From contig CANRSX010000033.1 in NCBI GenBank assembly GCA_947642555.1, positions 1 to 55,838 of the forward strand: a stretch of 55,838 bases of DNA, given 5' to 3'. The stretch comes from an uncultured Roseburia sp. (lineage in GTDB: Bacteria; Bacillota; Clostridia; Lachnospirales; Lachnospiraceae). Each line of letters opens with the position of its first letter. Position 1 is the first letter of the stretch. The notes beneath the pieces are model-generated. The model did not search any database and had not been told where the DNA came from. It saw only the letters and a list, made by a program, of their open reading frames with translations. This document shows, piece by piece, positions 43,365 to 52,425 of the stretch. The translations under genes and the position numbers were made by a program.

Positions 43365-43394
43365 CTGCTTTCCCAACCCGGCCTCTGCTATAAT
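43365..43394 (+). promoter_or_regulatory. Promoter-like sequence running into a terminator (possible sRNA)
   Basis: CTGCTT (43365-43370), 18 bp, extended -10 TGCTATAAT ending at 43394. It closely resembles the promoter of the histidine kinase at 46163-46192, yet only the 43405-43480 hairpin lies downstream on this strand. A transcript from ~43401 would be a short, highly structured RNA. Confidence 0.45.
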
Positions 43395-43404
43395 CCTTTC
43401 TTTC

Positions 43405-43480
43405 ACGGTCAGCAGATCAAAAAAAAACGCTGCATCCCCTGTATTTACAGGGCTGCAGCGTTTTTTGATCTGCTGACCGT
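43405..43480. terminator. Long bidirectional terminator between the ATPase and ftsH
   Basis: Outer arms ACGGTCAGCAGATCA and its reverse complement enclose an A/T run. Inside, CGCTGCA pairs with TGCAGCG around a CCCTGTA/TACAGGG hairpin. T-runs follow the inner stem on both strands, so it can end both the ATPase operon and the ftsH transcript. Confidence 0.9.
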
Positions 43481-43484
43481 CAAA

Positions 43485-45299
43485 TCAGGCATTCAGGATT
43501 TCCATAAATTCCTCTCCGGTAATCGTTTCCTTTTCATACAGGAATTTTGCCAGTTCCTCCAGCTTTTTCCGGTTTTCCATCAGAATAGCCGTTGCTTTCT
43601 CATGCTGTTTTTTCACCAGCTCCACCACCTGACGGTCCACCTTTGCCTGCGTCTCTGCAGAACAGGAATAAGCTGTGTCACCGCCCAGATACTGATTGTC
43701 CACGGTTTCCAGTGCAACCATGTCAAAGTCCCCGCTCATACCGTAACGGGTAATCATGGCACGTGCCAGTCTGGTAGCCTGTTCAATGTCATTGGAAGCC
43801 CCTGTGGAAATAGTGCCGAAAACGACTTCTTCTGCAGCCCGACCGCCAGTGCAGGTAGCAATCTTATTTTCGATTTCTTCTTTTGTCATGAGGTAATGAT
43901 TGCTGTCCTCTACCTGCATAGTATATCCCAAAGCGCCGGAGGTTCGGGGGATAATTGTAATCTTCTGCACCGGGGCTGAATGGGTCTGCTTTGCGGCCAC
44001 CATGGCATGGCCGATTTCATGATAAGCCACCGTCCATTTCTCCTTATCTGTAAGGATGGCATTTTTCTTCTGGTATCCGGCAATAACCACTTCTATGCTT
44101 TCTTCCAGATCGGCCTGGGTCGCATATTTACGTCCGTTCCGCACCGCCCGAAGTGCCGCCTCATTTACGATATTTGCAAGTTCCACACCGGAGGCGCCGG
44201 AAGCCATACGGGCAATCTGCCGGAGGTCCACTTCTTCCGATACCCTGATTTTTTTTGTATGGACTTTCAGGATAGCCTCCCGGCCTTTCAGGTCAGGCAG
44301 TTCCACCGGCACCCGGCGGTCAAATCGTCCTGGCCGGGTCAGCGCAGGGTCCAGGGATTCCGGCCGGTTGGTAGCTGCCAGAATGATAACGCCTGTGTTG
44401 CCCTCAAAGCCATCCATCTCCGTCAGAAGCTGGTTCAGGGTCTGTTCCCTCTCGTCATTGCCGCCCATCTTCCCGGAATTCCGTTTCTGCCCGATGGCGT
44501 CAATTTCATCGATGAACACAATACAGGGAGCTTTCTCCTTGGCCTGTTTGAAAAGGTCACGTACTTTTGAGGCTCCCATGCCCACAAACATCTCTACAAA
44601 TTCCGAACCGGACATAGAAAAGAAAGGAACGCCTGCCTCGCCTGCCACTGCCCTGGCCAGCATGGTCTTGCCGGTGCCAGGAGGGCCTGCCAGCAGGATA
44701 CCTTTTGGCATGGAAGCACCAATCTCCCTGTATTTGTTCGGGTCATGAAGATAGTCTGCAATCTCTGTCAGATTTTCTTTTGCTTCATCCTCTCCGGCCA
44801 CATCGGAGAATTTGATGCCATCGGAGGATTTCACATACACTTTGGCGTTGGATTTTCCCATACCGAACATCATAGAATTGGGTCCGCCTGCTTTTTCCAT
44901 CATCTTCCTGGACATCCAATGGCCCACCCACGCAAAAATAGCGATGGGCAGTACCCAGCTCAACAGGAAACTGAGAAATGGCGACATCTGCTCTATGATC
45001 TGGCTGGCAAAGACCGCACCGGATTCTTTGAGCCGGTAGATCAGATCCGGGTCATTCATCAGACCGGTCTTATAGATTTTCGTATCCTCTTTATCCGTGA
45101 ACAGAATCTGATTGTCCTGTATCTCCACCCGGCCGATTTCTTTACTTTCGGTCATATCCATGAAAGTGCCATAGTCTACCTCTCTGATCTGTCTTTGGGC
45201 CAGCCAGGGTATCGCCAGAAAATTGAACAGCATCAGCACCAGCATTACAATGCCGTAGTAATAAAGCAATGGTTTTTTGGGAGTTTTTACTTCATTCAT
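43485..45299 (-). CDS. ftsH: FtsH-family ATP-dependent membrane metalloprotease
   Basis: A 604-aa FtsH. Two membrane helices (about residues 12-34 and 108-132) flank a small external domain. The AAA+ module has Walker A GPPGTGKT, Walker [12 protein letters not shown] and the second region of homology with TRPGRFDRR. The zinc site is His427-Glu428-Ile-Gly-His431; HEIGH replaces the common HEAGH. Start: AGGAGG seven bases before the ATG at 45299; the frame extending to 45434 covers a palindrome and was rejected. Lacking a long C-terminal tail and sitting beside a TetR regulator, it is probably an accessory rather than the housekeeping copy. Confidence 0.93.
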   Translation of the reverse strand: MNEVKTPKKPLLYYYGIVMLVLMLFNFLAIPWLAQRQIREVDYGTFMDMTESKEIGRVEIQDNQILFTDKEDTKIYKTGLMNDPDLIYRLKESGAVFASQIIEQMSPFLSFLLSWVLPIAIFAWVGHWMSRKMMEKAGGPNSMMFGMGKSNAKVYVKSSDGIKFSDVAGEDEAKENLTEIADYLHDPNKYREIGASMPKGILLAGPPGTGKTMLARAVAGEAGVPFFSMSGSEFVEMFVGMGASKVRDLFKQAKEKAPCIVFIDEIDAIGQKRNSGKMGGNDEREQTLNQLLTEMDGFEGNTGVIILAATNRPESLDPALTRPGRFDRRVPVELPDLKGREAILKVHTKKIRVSEEVDLRQIARMASGASGVELANIVNEAALRAVRNGRKYATQADLEESIEVVIAGYQKKNAILTDKEKWTVAYHEIGHAMVAAKQTHSAPVQKITIIPRTSGALGYTMQVEDSNHYLMTKEEIENKIATCTGGRAAEEVVFGTISTGASNDIEQATRLARAMITRYGMSGDFDMVALETVDNQYLGGDTAYSCSAETQAKVDRQVVELVKKQHEKATAILMENRKKLEELAKFLYEKETITGEEFMEILNA

Positions 45300-45393
45300 C
45301 AAATTCCTCCTGTTTTGACAGATTTGGTTATGTGAAACTGGTTTTGTTATAACAGATACGGAGGCATTTCCGCTACTGTCAGTTTCTGATAAA

Positions 45394-45453
45394 TGTATGG
45401 ACAGATTCGCGGATGTGTAAAAAATCTTACACATCCGCGAATCTGTCCATACA
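45394..45453. repeat. Perfect 27-bp inverted repeat upstream of ftsH
   Basis: Arms 45394-45420 and 45427-45453 are exact reverse complements around 6 bases. Each arm starts TGTATGGACAG and ends GGATGTGTAA. It lies ~95 bp before the ftsH start and ~100 bp after the tetR stop, and may be the terminator of tetR, an operator, or both. Confidence 0.9.
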
Positions 45454-45554
45454 GAACTGAAATATTGAAAATACTCACCGGATGATGTTTCTGCTATACT
45501 TCACAAATATAACAGATGAGAAGAAAGAGAAATGATTATTTTGAAATTAGTCCG

Positions 45555-46100
45555 CTAGCTGTTCAGAGTCTCTGTTCTTTCCGAAATTAACCTCTGTATC
45601 TGCCTGGTCAGTTTTTCTTTGTCCAGGGATTTCTTCCCACAGTTCTCCAGCAACAGCCCTACGATTCCATAAGTGCAGAAATCTACCATGACCTTTGCAT
45701 CGGCGACAGGCAGGTTTGGTTTTGATTCCTGACGGGCAAGCATCTCCTGAAGATAAGAGCGTACCGCATTTACGAGTATCTTTTCAACCTGTTCGCGCCT
45801 TTGAGAGTGCAGGAGCTTCTGAAGAAGCCTGTCCACTTCAGAAGACGCTTCGATAAATGAACGCAAAGCATACTCTGAGGCTTCCTTTTCCGTTCTGTGC
45901 GCCAGAATTTCTTCAAATACCTGTTGCACGGACCACTCAATGACTTCTAAAATATCCTGAAAGTGATAGTAAAAGGTCTGGCGGGAAATGTGGCAGACCT
46001 CCACTAAATCCCTGACTGTGATTTTGTCTACACTTTTCGTTTTGGAAACCTCCATAAAGGCTCCCGCAATCCTTGATTTCATATTCGCTGGCAAGTGCAT
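45555..46100 (-). CDS. TetR-family transcriptional regulator
   Basis: A ~181-aa regulator. The N-terminal helix-turn-helix reads KITVRDLVEVCHISRQTFYY (residues ~25-45), followed by a helical ligand or partner domain. It has the layout of DhaS/YxaF-type TetR proteins (first helices shorter, HISRQTFYYHFQD). The start is ambiguous: AAAAGGAG is only 2 bases from the ATG at 46100 but 8 bases from an in-frame TTG at 46094; a later ATG at 46082 is too far. It is transcribed towards ftsH, 255 bp away, and might control it. Confidence 0.85.
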   Translation of the reverse strand: MHLPANMKSRIAGAFMEVSKTKSVDKITVRDLVEVCHISRQTFYYHFQDILEVIEWSVQQVFEEILAHRTEKEASEYALRSFIEASSEVDRLLQKLLHSQRREQVEKILVNAVRSYLQEMLARQESKPNLPVADAKVMVDFCTYGIVGLLLENCGKKSLDKEKLTRQIQRLISERTETLNS

Positions 46101-46162
46101 CACTCCTTTTAAGACATAATTCTAGCATAATCCCTTATACATGTCCACAAATCATCCCAAAC

Positions 46163-46192
46163 TTGCTTTTCCAGCCCCTCGTCTGCTATAAT
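46163..46192 (+). promoter_or_regulatory. Promoter of the histidine kinase, implying a leaderless mRNA
   Basis: TTGCTT (46163-46168), 18 bp, extended -10 TGCTATAAT ending at 46192. Only six bases separate it from ATG46199, so transcription would begin at or next to the start codon. No ribosome site is present. Confidence 0.6.
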
Positions 46193-46198
46193 TCCACT

Positions 46199-47977
46199 AT
46201 GAGAAAATCAAAATCCACCGGCTATTCCTTTTTCACAGTGATCAATCTGACGGCGGCGCTGATGGCGGTGCTGTGTCTGATCCTGCTCATTTTGCTGAAT
46301 TTTTATCTGAAGCGCTCCGCCAGCGACAAGACCCTTACAAAATTAAACAACACGATCGCGACGAATCAGCTTCATCTTTCCCAGGAGATGATGAATGCAG
46401 ATAAGCTGCTGCTGGAGATCCCGTATTACAGCGCGGATTTTCTGGAGATCGTGCAGGCGGATTCCGCGGACGCCGACCGGGTCGGGAGCATTGTGCGGAT
46501 GCAGCGGCTGTTAAAAGGGATCAAGCCGGGGATCGGGTGTGTGGACGGGCTGTTTCTCTATTTCAGCGGGGATGACAGTTATCTGTCCGCAGCCGAAAAT
46601 CAGGAGAAGGAATATCTGTCGATGGAGCTTCGGAATGTGCTGCGCGAGAGGATAAGGAATGGGGAGACGGTTCAGGAGCTGATGACAGACGGCTGGGAAT
46701 TCCTGTTTTTAAAGGGTGAACCCTGTGTGATCAAAATCACGACTCAGACAAACGGCGCGCTGACCGGTGCGTTTGCCCATATGGACACCATTATGGAACG
46801 GCGTATGATGTCAGTGCATGAGGGCTATATTTATTATCTGTTAAATGATAACAATGACCTGATTTATCAGAGCGCGGCATTGCCTTATCCCTTCCTGGAA
46901 AACAAGGGAAAGCTGCCGGAAGAGGGGGAATTATCTGAGATCATCTGCGACGGGGAACAGTACTGCGCGTATCAGGCGGCGACAGACTATGATGGGATCC
47001 GGCTGGTGTGCCTGTTTCCGGTGTCGGACGAGGCGATCGACATGAAGCCAATCTGGTTTTTATCCGCGGTGATCCTGTCGGTATTCTTTTTGTTTACCGG
47101 GATCATATGGATCCTGTTTCAGCGTCTTTTAATCCGTCCCTTTGTTGAAATGGAGGAGGTCAACCGGCAGATTGCGCAGGAAGAAGGGGTGCCTGATCTG
47201 ACATTTCCCACCGTAAAGTGCAGGGAGATCGACCGGTCTTTGCGCACCGTGGAATATCTCTGTCATATATCGCTTGAGATGCAGAAGAATTATTATATGG
47301 AAAAACAGACGCGCACGAAGGCGGAGCTGGATAAGTTTAAGTCCCAGGTCGCGCCGCATTTTCTCGTCAACTGTCTGTATGCCCTGCAGAACCTGGCGGA
47401 CAGCGGGCATGCGGAGAGCGAAATATTTTCTTCGCTGATCGGCACGCTTTCCGAGCATCTGCGCTATTCGTTAAGCGACCGGGAGAAGGTATCCCTGCGG
47501 GAGGAGCTCTACTATGTGGAAAACTATTTAAAGCTGACGCAGATCCGTTTCCCGCTCTGCCTCGACTATGAGATCACGGCGGAGGAGGACGCGAAGCATG
47601 CCACGATTTTTACGCTGATGCTGCTGATGTTTACGGAAAATGCGGTCAAATATAACCTGGTGATGGGGAGTAAGCTAACCGTTACTGTGGCCTGCGAGCT
47701 GGCAAAAGAAGAAGACGCCACGTACCTGGTGGTTACCCATTGCGACAGCGGGAAGGGCTACCCGGAAGAAATTCTGGAAAAATTGAACCGCAGGGAGCCG
47801 GTGCAGGATCACAGGGGAAATCACATTGGGCTTCTCAATGTCATAAAAAGGCTGGAGCTGATGTATCCGGATTCGTCGATCCGGTTTTACAATGACCCGG
47901 GAGCCTGTGTGGAGCTTAGAATGCCATATCTGCGGATGGAGGACGACGCATATGATGAATTTGCTGATTGTGGATGA
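46199..47977 (+). CDS. YesM/LytS-type sensor histidine kinase
   Basis: A 592-aa membrane kinase. Membrane helices lie at about residues 10-37 and 280-305, with a ~240-residue extracellular sensor between them, then a HAMP-like linker. His387 in FKSQVAPHFLVNCLYAL is the phosphorylated residue (the family usually reads QINPHFLYN). The ATP-binding N box is MFTENAVKYN and a G box lies near HRGNHIGLLNVIKRL. It should sense an extracellular sugar and phosphorylate the response regulator, whose gene overlaps its end by 26 bp. Start chosen at ATG46199, where a basic N-terminus meets the first helix; the promoter -10 box is only 6 bases away. Confidence 0.92.
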   Translation: MRKSKSTGYSFFTVINLTAALMAVLCLILLILLNFYLKRSASDKTLTKLNNTIATNQLHLSQEMMNADKLLLEIPYYSADFLEIVQADSADADRVGSIVRMQRLLKGIKPGIGCVDGLFLYFSGDDSYLSAAENQEKEYLSMELRNVLRERIRNGETVQELMTDGWEFLFLKGEPCVIKITTQTNGALTGAFAHMDTIMERRMMSVHEGYIYYLLNDNNDLIYQSAALPYPFLENKGKLPEEGELSEIICDGEQYCAYQAATDYDGIRLVCLFPVSDEAIDMKPIWFLSAVILSVFFLFTGIIWILFQRLLIRPFVEMEEVNRQIAQEEGVPDLTFPTVKCREIDRSLRTVEYLCHISLEMQKNYYMEKQTRTKAELDKFKSQVAPHFLVNCLYALQNLADSGHAESEIFSSLIGTLSEHLRYSLSDREKVSLREELYYVENYLKLTQIRFPLCLDYEITAEEDAKHATIFTLMLLMFTENAVKYNLVMGSKLTVTVACELAKEEDATYLVVTHCDSGKGYPEEILEKLNRREPVQDHRGNHIGLLNVIKRLELMYPDSSIRFYNDPGACVELRMPYLRMEDDAYDEFADCG

Positions 47978-48725
47978 CGAATTTTTCGTGGCGGAGGGGA
48001 TCGCGAACACGCTGCGTTACGAAAACCTTGAGATCGACGAGGTTTTCAGCGCTTACAGCGCACAGATGGCGCAGGAGATCATGGAGAAAGAGGAAATTTC
48101 TATTTTAATTACAGATGTAGAGATGCCGGGGCCGAGCGGGATGGATCTGCTGCGCTGGGTGAAAGAGAAAAATTTTAACATCAAGACGATTCTTCTGACC
48201 GGGCACAAAAAGTTCGAATACGCGTACGAGGCGGTGGAGCTGGGGGTACTGAGCTATCTGGTGAAGCCGGTAAATAAGGAGAAGCTAAAGAGCATCCTCA
48301 CGGAGGCCATCGAAGCGTATCAGAAGCAGCAGGCTTTTGAGAAGTGGTGGAAAAACCTGCCTGTGGAGGAGATCGAGGCATTACAGAAGCGGGAGACGCA
48401 GAACGATACGGTGGCGCTTGTAAAGCGGCTGATCCGGGAAAACATCGATCAGCCAGAGCTGGGCCGGGCCTTTCTGGCGAAGCAGGTCTTTTTAAACGAG
48501 GACTATCTGTCCTGTCTCTTCCATGAAAAATCCGGCGAGACGCTAAAGGCCTGCATCAGCAGGGAGCGAATCCGGCGGGTAAAGGAGCTGCTGGTCATGA
48601 CGGATTACACCCAGGAGGAAATCGCGGAAAAAACGGGGTTCTGCGACGTGGTGTACATGCGGAAAGTGTTTAAAAAACAGGAGGGCGTCACGCCGAACCA
48701 GTACCGGGAGAATAAAAGTTCATAA
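47952..48725 (+). CDS. AraC-type response regulator
   Basis: A 257-aa two-component regulator. The N-terminal receiver domain has the acidic pocket VDDE, phosphoacceptor Asp55 (LITDVEMPG), and Lys in SYLVKPVNKEKL. The C-terminal ~100 residues form an AraC double helix-turn-helix (FLAKQVFLNEDYLSCLF and EEIAEKTGFCDVVYMRKVF). Start: GGAGG with 9-nt spacing before the ATG at 47952, inside the kinase gene. It probably activates the lipoprotein/permease/esterase operon that begins 190 bp downstream. Confidence 0.93.
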   Translation: MMNLLIVDDEFFVAEGIANTLRYENLEIDEVFSAYSAQMAQEIMEKEEISILITDVEMPGPSGMDLLRWVKEKNFNIKTILLTGHKKFEYAYEAVELGVLSYLVKPVNKEKLKSILTEAIEAYQKQQAFEKWWKNLPVEEIEALQKRETQNDTVALVKRLIRENIDQPELGRAFLAKQVFLNEDYLSCLFHEKSGETLKACISRERIRRVKELLVMTDYTQEEIAEKTGFCDVVYMRKVFKKQEGVTPNQYRENKSS

Positions 48726-48726
48726 A

Positions 48727-48756
48727 AACGTCGGGAAATGTTTCCCGGCGTTTTTT
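48727..48756 (+). terminator. Terminator after the two-component genes
   Basis: A 12-bp stem (AACGTCGGGAAA with TTTCCCGGCGTT, one G-T pair), a 2-nt loop and six T residues (48751-48756). It separates the regulators from the transport operon, so the latter needs its own promoter in 48757-48914. Confidence 0.85.
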
Positions 48757-48914
48757 AACGTCTAATATTTTTACCCCCACGCGCCAAGGTTTGTTCCTTG
48801 TGGTTTTCTCCGGGAAAATTATACTTAAGATGTCAACTGGTAAACTGAAAGATCCTCTTACCGGACGGATATGGAGGGTTTACCGGGGATACAATAAAAA
48901 AACAGGAGGTAACC

Positions 48915-50573
48915 ATGAAAAAGAGAGTAATCAGTACAATGCTGGCAGCGGCGATGGTCCTTGGACTTGCGGCCTGCGGCGGGGATGCGGGAAACGGAGG
49001 AGATGCGGCGGGAAGCGGAAACGCCGGCACAGGAGATGCCGACAGTGCCGGAGCGGAAGCGGCAGGAACGGAATCCGGAGGAGGTACTGCGAATGACGGC
49101 GCGGGAGAGGACCTCGCGGCAGCAGCTATCCGGGAGCGGAAAGAGAGCGGGGAGTACCCGACAATCACGGTGGCTTTCATGAGCTTTACCGGGCCGTCGG
49201 ACGGCGCGGAGCGTGTTAATGAGAGGATTTCTGCTTACACGGAGGAGACCTACGGGATCCGGACGGAAATACTGAATTATGATCTTGGAAATTATCAGCA
49301 GCAGCTGCAGCTGGCGTTCGCGTCCGGGGAGCAGGTTGATCTGTTCTCGACCCTTCGGATTGGGTATTCCAACAGTATCAATTCAGATTACGCCTATGAT
49401 CTGGAAGAAAATGATCTGCTGCAGACCTATGGGCAGGGGATTATTGAGACCGTAGGACAGGAAAATATTGAGACCTGCCGTGTGAATGGAAAGCTTTATG
49501 GAATACCAAATATGAAGGAGTTCGCGAACGGCATCGGAGGAATCTTTATTCCGAAGCAGTATCTGGATACCATCGGCTATGATTATGAAGGTGTCCTTGC
49601 ATCACAGAAGACAGACCGGTTTGTGCTGGAGGATACGATACTGGCGGATTATGATCTGATTGATGACATTTTCGCGCAGCTGCATGAGGCATATCCGGAT
49701 AAATATGTATTCGGGCCGCAGAAGTCGGTTCCGCACGTATGTGAGGTGGATGCGATTGGAAATGATAATTTTGGCGTGCTGTTTTCCGATTCTACGGATC
49801 TGACTTTGGAAAATATGTTTGAGAATGAGCACTGGCTGGAATATCTGCGTCACGTTTATCAGTGGAATCAGAAGGGCTACATCTCTCCGGATGCGCTGAC
49901 GGATACGACGGATATGAACACAAAAGTTTCCGCCGGGGAGGTTCTGACATATCTTTCCAACACAAAGCCGGAGCAGGCAAAGTCACATCCGGAGCTTGGC
50001 GAAATGGTGATCTTTTTACTTGGCGACTATTTTTCTTCTTCAAATGGCGTGAACAATATGCCATGGGCCATCGGTTCCGGGTGTGAAGATCCGGTAGCCG
50101 CCATGCAGCTTTTAAATGCGTTTTATACAGATCCGGAGCTGGAAAACCTGCTCTGCTGGGGTGAGGAAGGCGTGGATTATGTACTGGATGAGAACGGAAT
50201 GCTGACGGCTCCGGAAGGAATGGAGCTTGCCGATGTGGAATATAAGCTGGGCGTTGCGTGGGAGATGCCAAATCAGTTCCTGACCCATATTCGCTCTGAT
50301 TTTTCGGCGGATGTCTGGGAGCAGTACGATGCGATGAATACTGCGGCAAAAAAATCACTGGCGGCAGGGTTTATCTTTGACAATTCCAGCGTGCAGAATG
50401 AGTATATCGCGCTGACGAACGTATGGGACGAATATTCCTCACAGCTGATGTTCGGTTTCGTCGACCCGGATGAGAAGACGCCGGAGCTGGTGGAGAAGTT
50501 AAAGGCTGCCGGTCTGGATACCTATATGGCGGAGAAGCAGAGACAGCTGGATGAGTGGGCGGCGTCACGCTGA
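48915..50573 (+). CDS. Sugar ABC transporter substrate-binding lipoprotein (LplA/YtcQ type)
   Basis: A 552-aa extracellular binding lipoprotein. The signal peptide ends in the lipobox LAAC with Cys21 as the lipidated residue. A Gly/Asp/Ala-rich linker (~22-62) leads to a family-1 extracellular binding fold (VAFMSFTGPSDGAERVNERI onward). It should capture an oligosaccharide and pass it to the two permeases encoded downstream. Start: AACAGGAGGTAACC before ATG48915. This large type of lipoprotein normally works with two permeases and a shared ATPase encoded elsewhere, as seems true here, since no ATPase gene is present. Confidence 0.93.
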   Translation: MKKRVISTMLAAAMVLGLAACGGDAGNGGDAAGSGNAGTGDADSAGAEAAGTESGGGTANDGAGEDLAAAAIRERKESGEYPTITVAFMSFTGPSDGAERVNERISAYTEETYGIRTEILNYDLGNYQQQLQLAFASGEQVDLFSTLRIGYSNSINSDYAYDLEENDLLQTYGQGIIETVGQENIETCRVNGKLYGIPNMKEFANGIGGIFIPKQYLDTIGYDYEGVLASQKTDRFVLEDTILADYDLIDDIFAQLHEAYPDKYVFGPQKSVPHVCEVDAIGNDNFGVLFSDSTDLTLENMFENEHWLEYLRHVYQWNQKGYISPDALTDTTDMNTKVSAGEVLTYLSNTKPEQAKSHPELGEMVIFLLGDYFSSSNGVNNMPWAIGSGCEDPVAAMQLLNAFYTDPELENLLCWGEEGVDYVLDENGMLTAPEGMELADVEYKLGVAWEMPNQFLTHIRSDFSADVWEQYDAMNTAAKKSLAAGFIFDNSSVQNEYIALTNVWDEYSSQLMFGFVDPDEKTPELVEKLKAAGLDTYMAEKQRQLDEWAASR

Positions 50574-50603
50574 CAGATTCCAGAAAATGGAGCGTGGAAA
50601 TCA

Positions 50604-51518
50604 ATGAAAAAACGTAGCAAAATAAGACGGGAGCTTCCCATATATCTGATGGCGCTGCCCGGAGTGATATATTTGATTATCAATAATTATATGCCGCTGC
50701 CCGGGCTGGTGCTGGCTTTTAAGCAGTACAGCGCGAAACGCGGCATCTGGGGTTCGGCGTGGGCAGGGCTTGACAACTTCAAATATCTGTTTGCGACGCA
50801 GGATGCCTGGGTGATCACACGCAACACGGTGCTCTACAACGCGGTATTTATCCTCTTAAATACCGCGCTGGGCATCACCTACGCGATTCTTCTGTCCAGT
50901 ATGAAGGCAAAAAAAGCGGGCAATTTTTATCGCGGCGTTATGCTGCTGCCATACATGATCTCGAGTGTTATTTTGAGTTATCTCGTCTATGCCTTCTTAG
51001 GTGTGGAAAGCGGCCTGATTAATAAGATGATCATAGAGCCGCTGGGAGGAGAGGCGATTTCCTGGTATGCGGAGCAGAAGTACTGGCCCTTTATCCTCGT
51101 AATCGTAAACTGCTGGAAATCCGTGGGTTATCAGATGGTGATCTACTATTCGTCCATCACGGGAATCGATGACAGTTATTATGAGGCCGCCATTGTGGAT
51201 GGGGCGACCTCCTGGCAGCAGATTACGAAAATCACGCTGCCGCTCTTAAAGCCAACGATCACGATGCTGGTGCTGCTGTCGGTAGGGCGTATTTTCAACT
51301 CGGATTTCGGGCTGTTTTATCAGGTGCCGATGAATTCCGGGGCGCTGTTCCCGGTCACGAATACGATCGATACCTATGTATACCGCGGCCTGATCGAGCT
51401 TGGAACCATCACAAAATCAGCCGCAGCCGGATTTTTCCAGTCTTTGGTGGGATTTGTGCTGATCCTTTCCGCCAACAGTCTGGTGCGCAGGTTCGACAGG
51501 GAAAACGCATTGTTTTAG
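50604..51518 (+). CDS. Sugar ABC transporter permease (LplB/YteP type)
   Basis: A 304-aa permease with six membrane helices. The EAA loop reads YYEAAIVDGATSWQQITKI, the site that contacts the ATPase. The cytosolic N-terminus begins MKKRSKIRRELPIYL. It starts 30 bp after the lipoprotein gene with a GGAG-containing site and forms a heterodimer with the next gene product. The ATPase is not encoded nearby; a general MsmX-like subunit is expected. Confidence 0.93.
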   Translation: MKKRSKIRRELPIYLMALPGVIYLIINNYMPLPGLVLAFKQYSAKRGIWGSAWAGLDNFKYLFATQDAWVITRNTVLYNAVFILLNTALGITYAILLSSMKAKKAGNFYRGVMLLPYMISSVILSYLVYAFLGVESGLINKMIIEPLGGEAISWYAEQKYWPFILVIVNCWKSVGYQMVIYYSSITGIDDSYYEAAIVDGATSWQQITKITLPLLKPTITMLVLLSVGRIFNSDFGLFYQVPMNSGALFPVTNTIDTYVYRGLIELGTITKSAAAGFFQSLVGFVLILSANSLVRRFDRENALF

Positions 51519-51530
51519 GGGAGGAGAGAG

Positions 51531-52421
51531 ATGGAACGAGATAAAAAACTTCAGGTGCTGGCACACGGGATGGCGCTGATCTTTACCGTCTGTGTGCTGC
51601 TGCCCCTTCTGATTCTGATCAGCTCATCCTTTACCGACGATAAGGTGCTGCTGCGGGAGGGCTACAACATTTTTCCGCGGGCGTTCAGCCTGGATGCGTA
51701 TACATACCTGTTTGACGCGGGGAGTTCGATTCTGCGGTCCTATGGCATTTCTATCCTGCTGATGGTCCTGGGAACCACGATTTCCCTGCTGATCACAACG
51801 CCGCTTGCTTATGTGATTTCGCGGCCGAGACTGACCCTCCGGGGACCGCTGACCTTTATGGTATTTTTTACCATGCTGTTTCACGGCGGGCTTGTGCCTA
51901 CCTATGTCAACTACGTGAATGTTTTTCATCTGAAAAATACATTTTGGGCGCTTCTGATCCCGAATCTTCTGATGCCGGCAATCTATGTGCTGCTGATGAA
52001 GAATTATTTTCAGGCCAGCGTTCCGAATGAGCTGTTGGAGGCGGCCTCCATCGACGGCGCCGGGGAATTCCGATGTTTTCTGAGCGTGGCGGTGCCGCTG
52101 GCAAAGCCGATTATCGCGACGGTGGCGCTGTTTGTGGGCATGGGATACTGGAACGACTGGCAGAACGGCTATATCTATCTGTCGAAGCGCACGGATTTGT
52201 ATTCGATCCAGACGCTCTTAAATGCGATGATGCGGAATATCCAGTTCCTGTCGGAGAATCAGATGGATATGTCGTCCTCCGCACAGGCCATCAGCGAGAT
52301 ACCATCGACATCCGTAAGAATGGCGATTGCGTTCTTAGGGATTCTGCCGATTCTCGTGATTTATCCGCTGGTGCAGAAAAATATTGTGAAGGGAATCACG
52401 CTGGGGGCAGTGAAAGGATAA
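51531..52421 (+). CDS. Sugar ABC transporter permease (LplC/YtcP type)
   Basis: A 296-aa permease with six membrane helices and the EAA loop NELLEAASIDGAGEFRCFLS. GGGGAGGAGAG precedes ATG51531, 12 bp after the previous stop. It pairs with the preceding permease. The esterase gene begins 4 bp after its stop, so import and esterase action on the imported sugar are produced together. Confidence 0.93.
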   Translation: MERDKKLQVLAHGMALIFTVCVLLPLLILISSSFTDDKVLLREGYNIFPRAFSLDAYTYLFDAGSSILRSYGISILLMVLGTTISLLITTPLAYVISRPRLTLRGPLTFMVFFTMLFHGGLVPTYVNYVNVFHLKNTFWALLIPNLLMPAIYVLLMKNYFQASVPNELLEAASIDGAGEFRCFLSVAVPLAKPIIATVALFVGMGYWNDWQNGYIYLSKRTDLYSIQTLLNAMMRNIQFLSENQMDMSSSAQAISEIPSTSVRMAIAFLGILPILVIYPLVQKNIVKGITLGAVKG

Positions 52422-52425
52422 CCGG

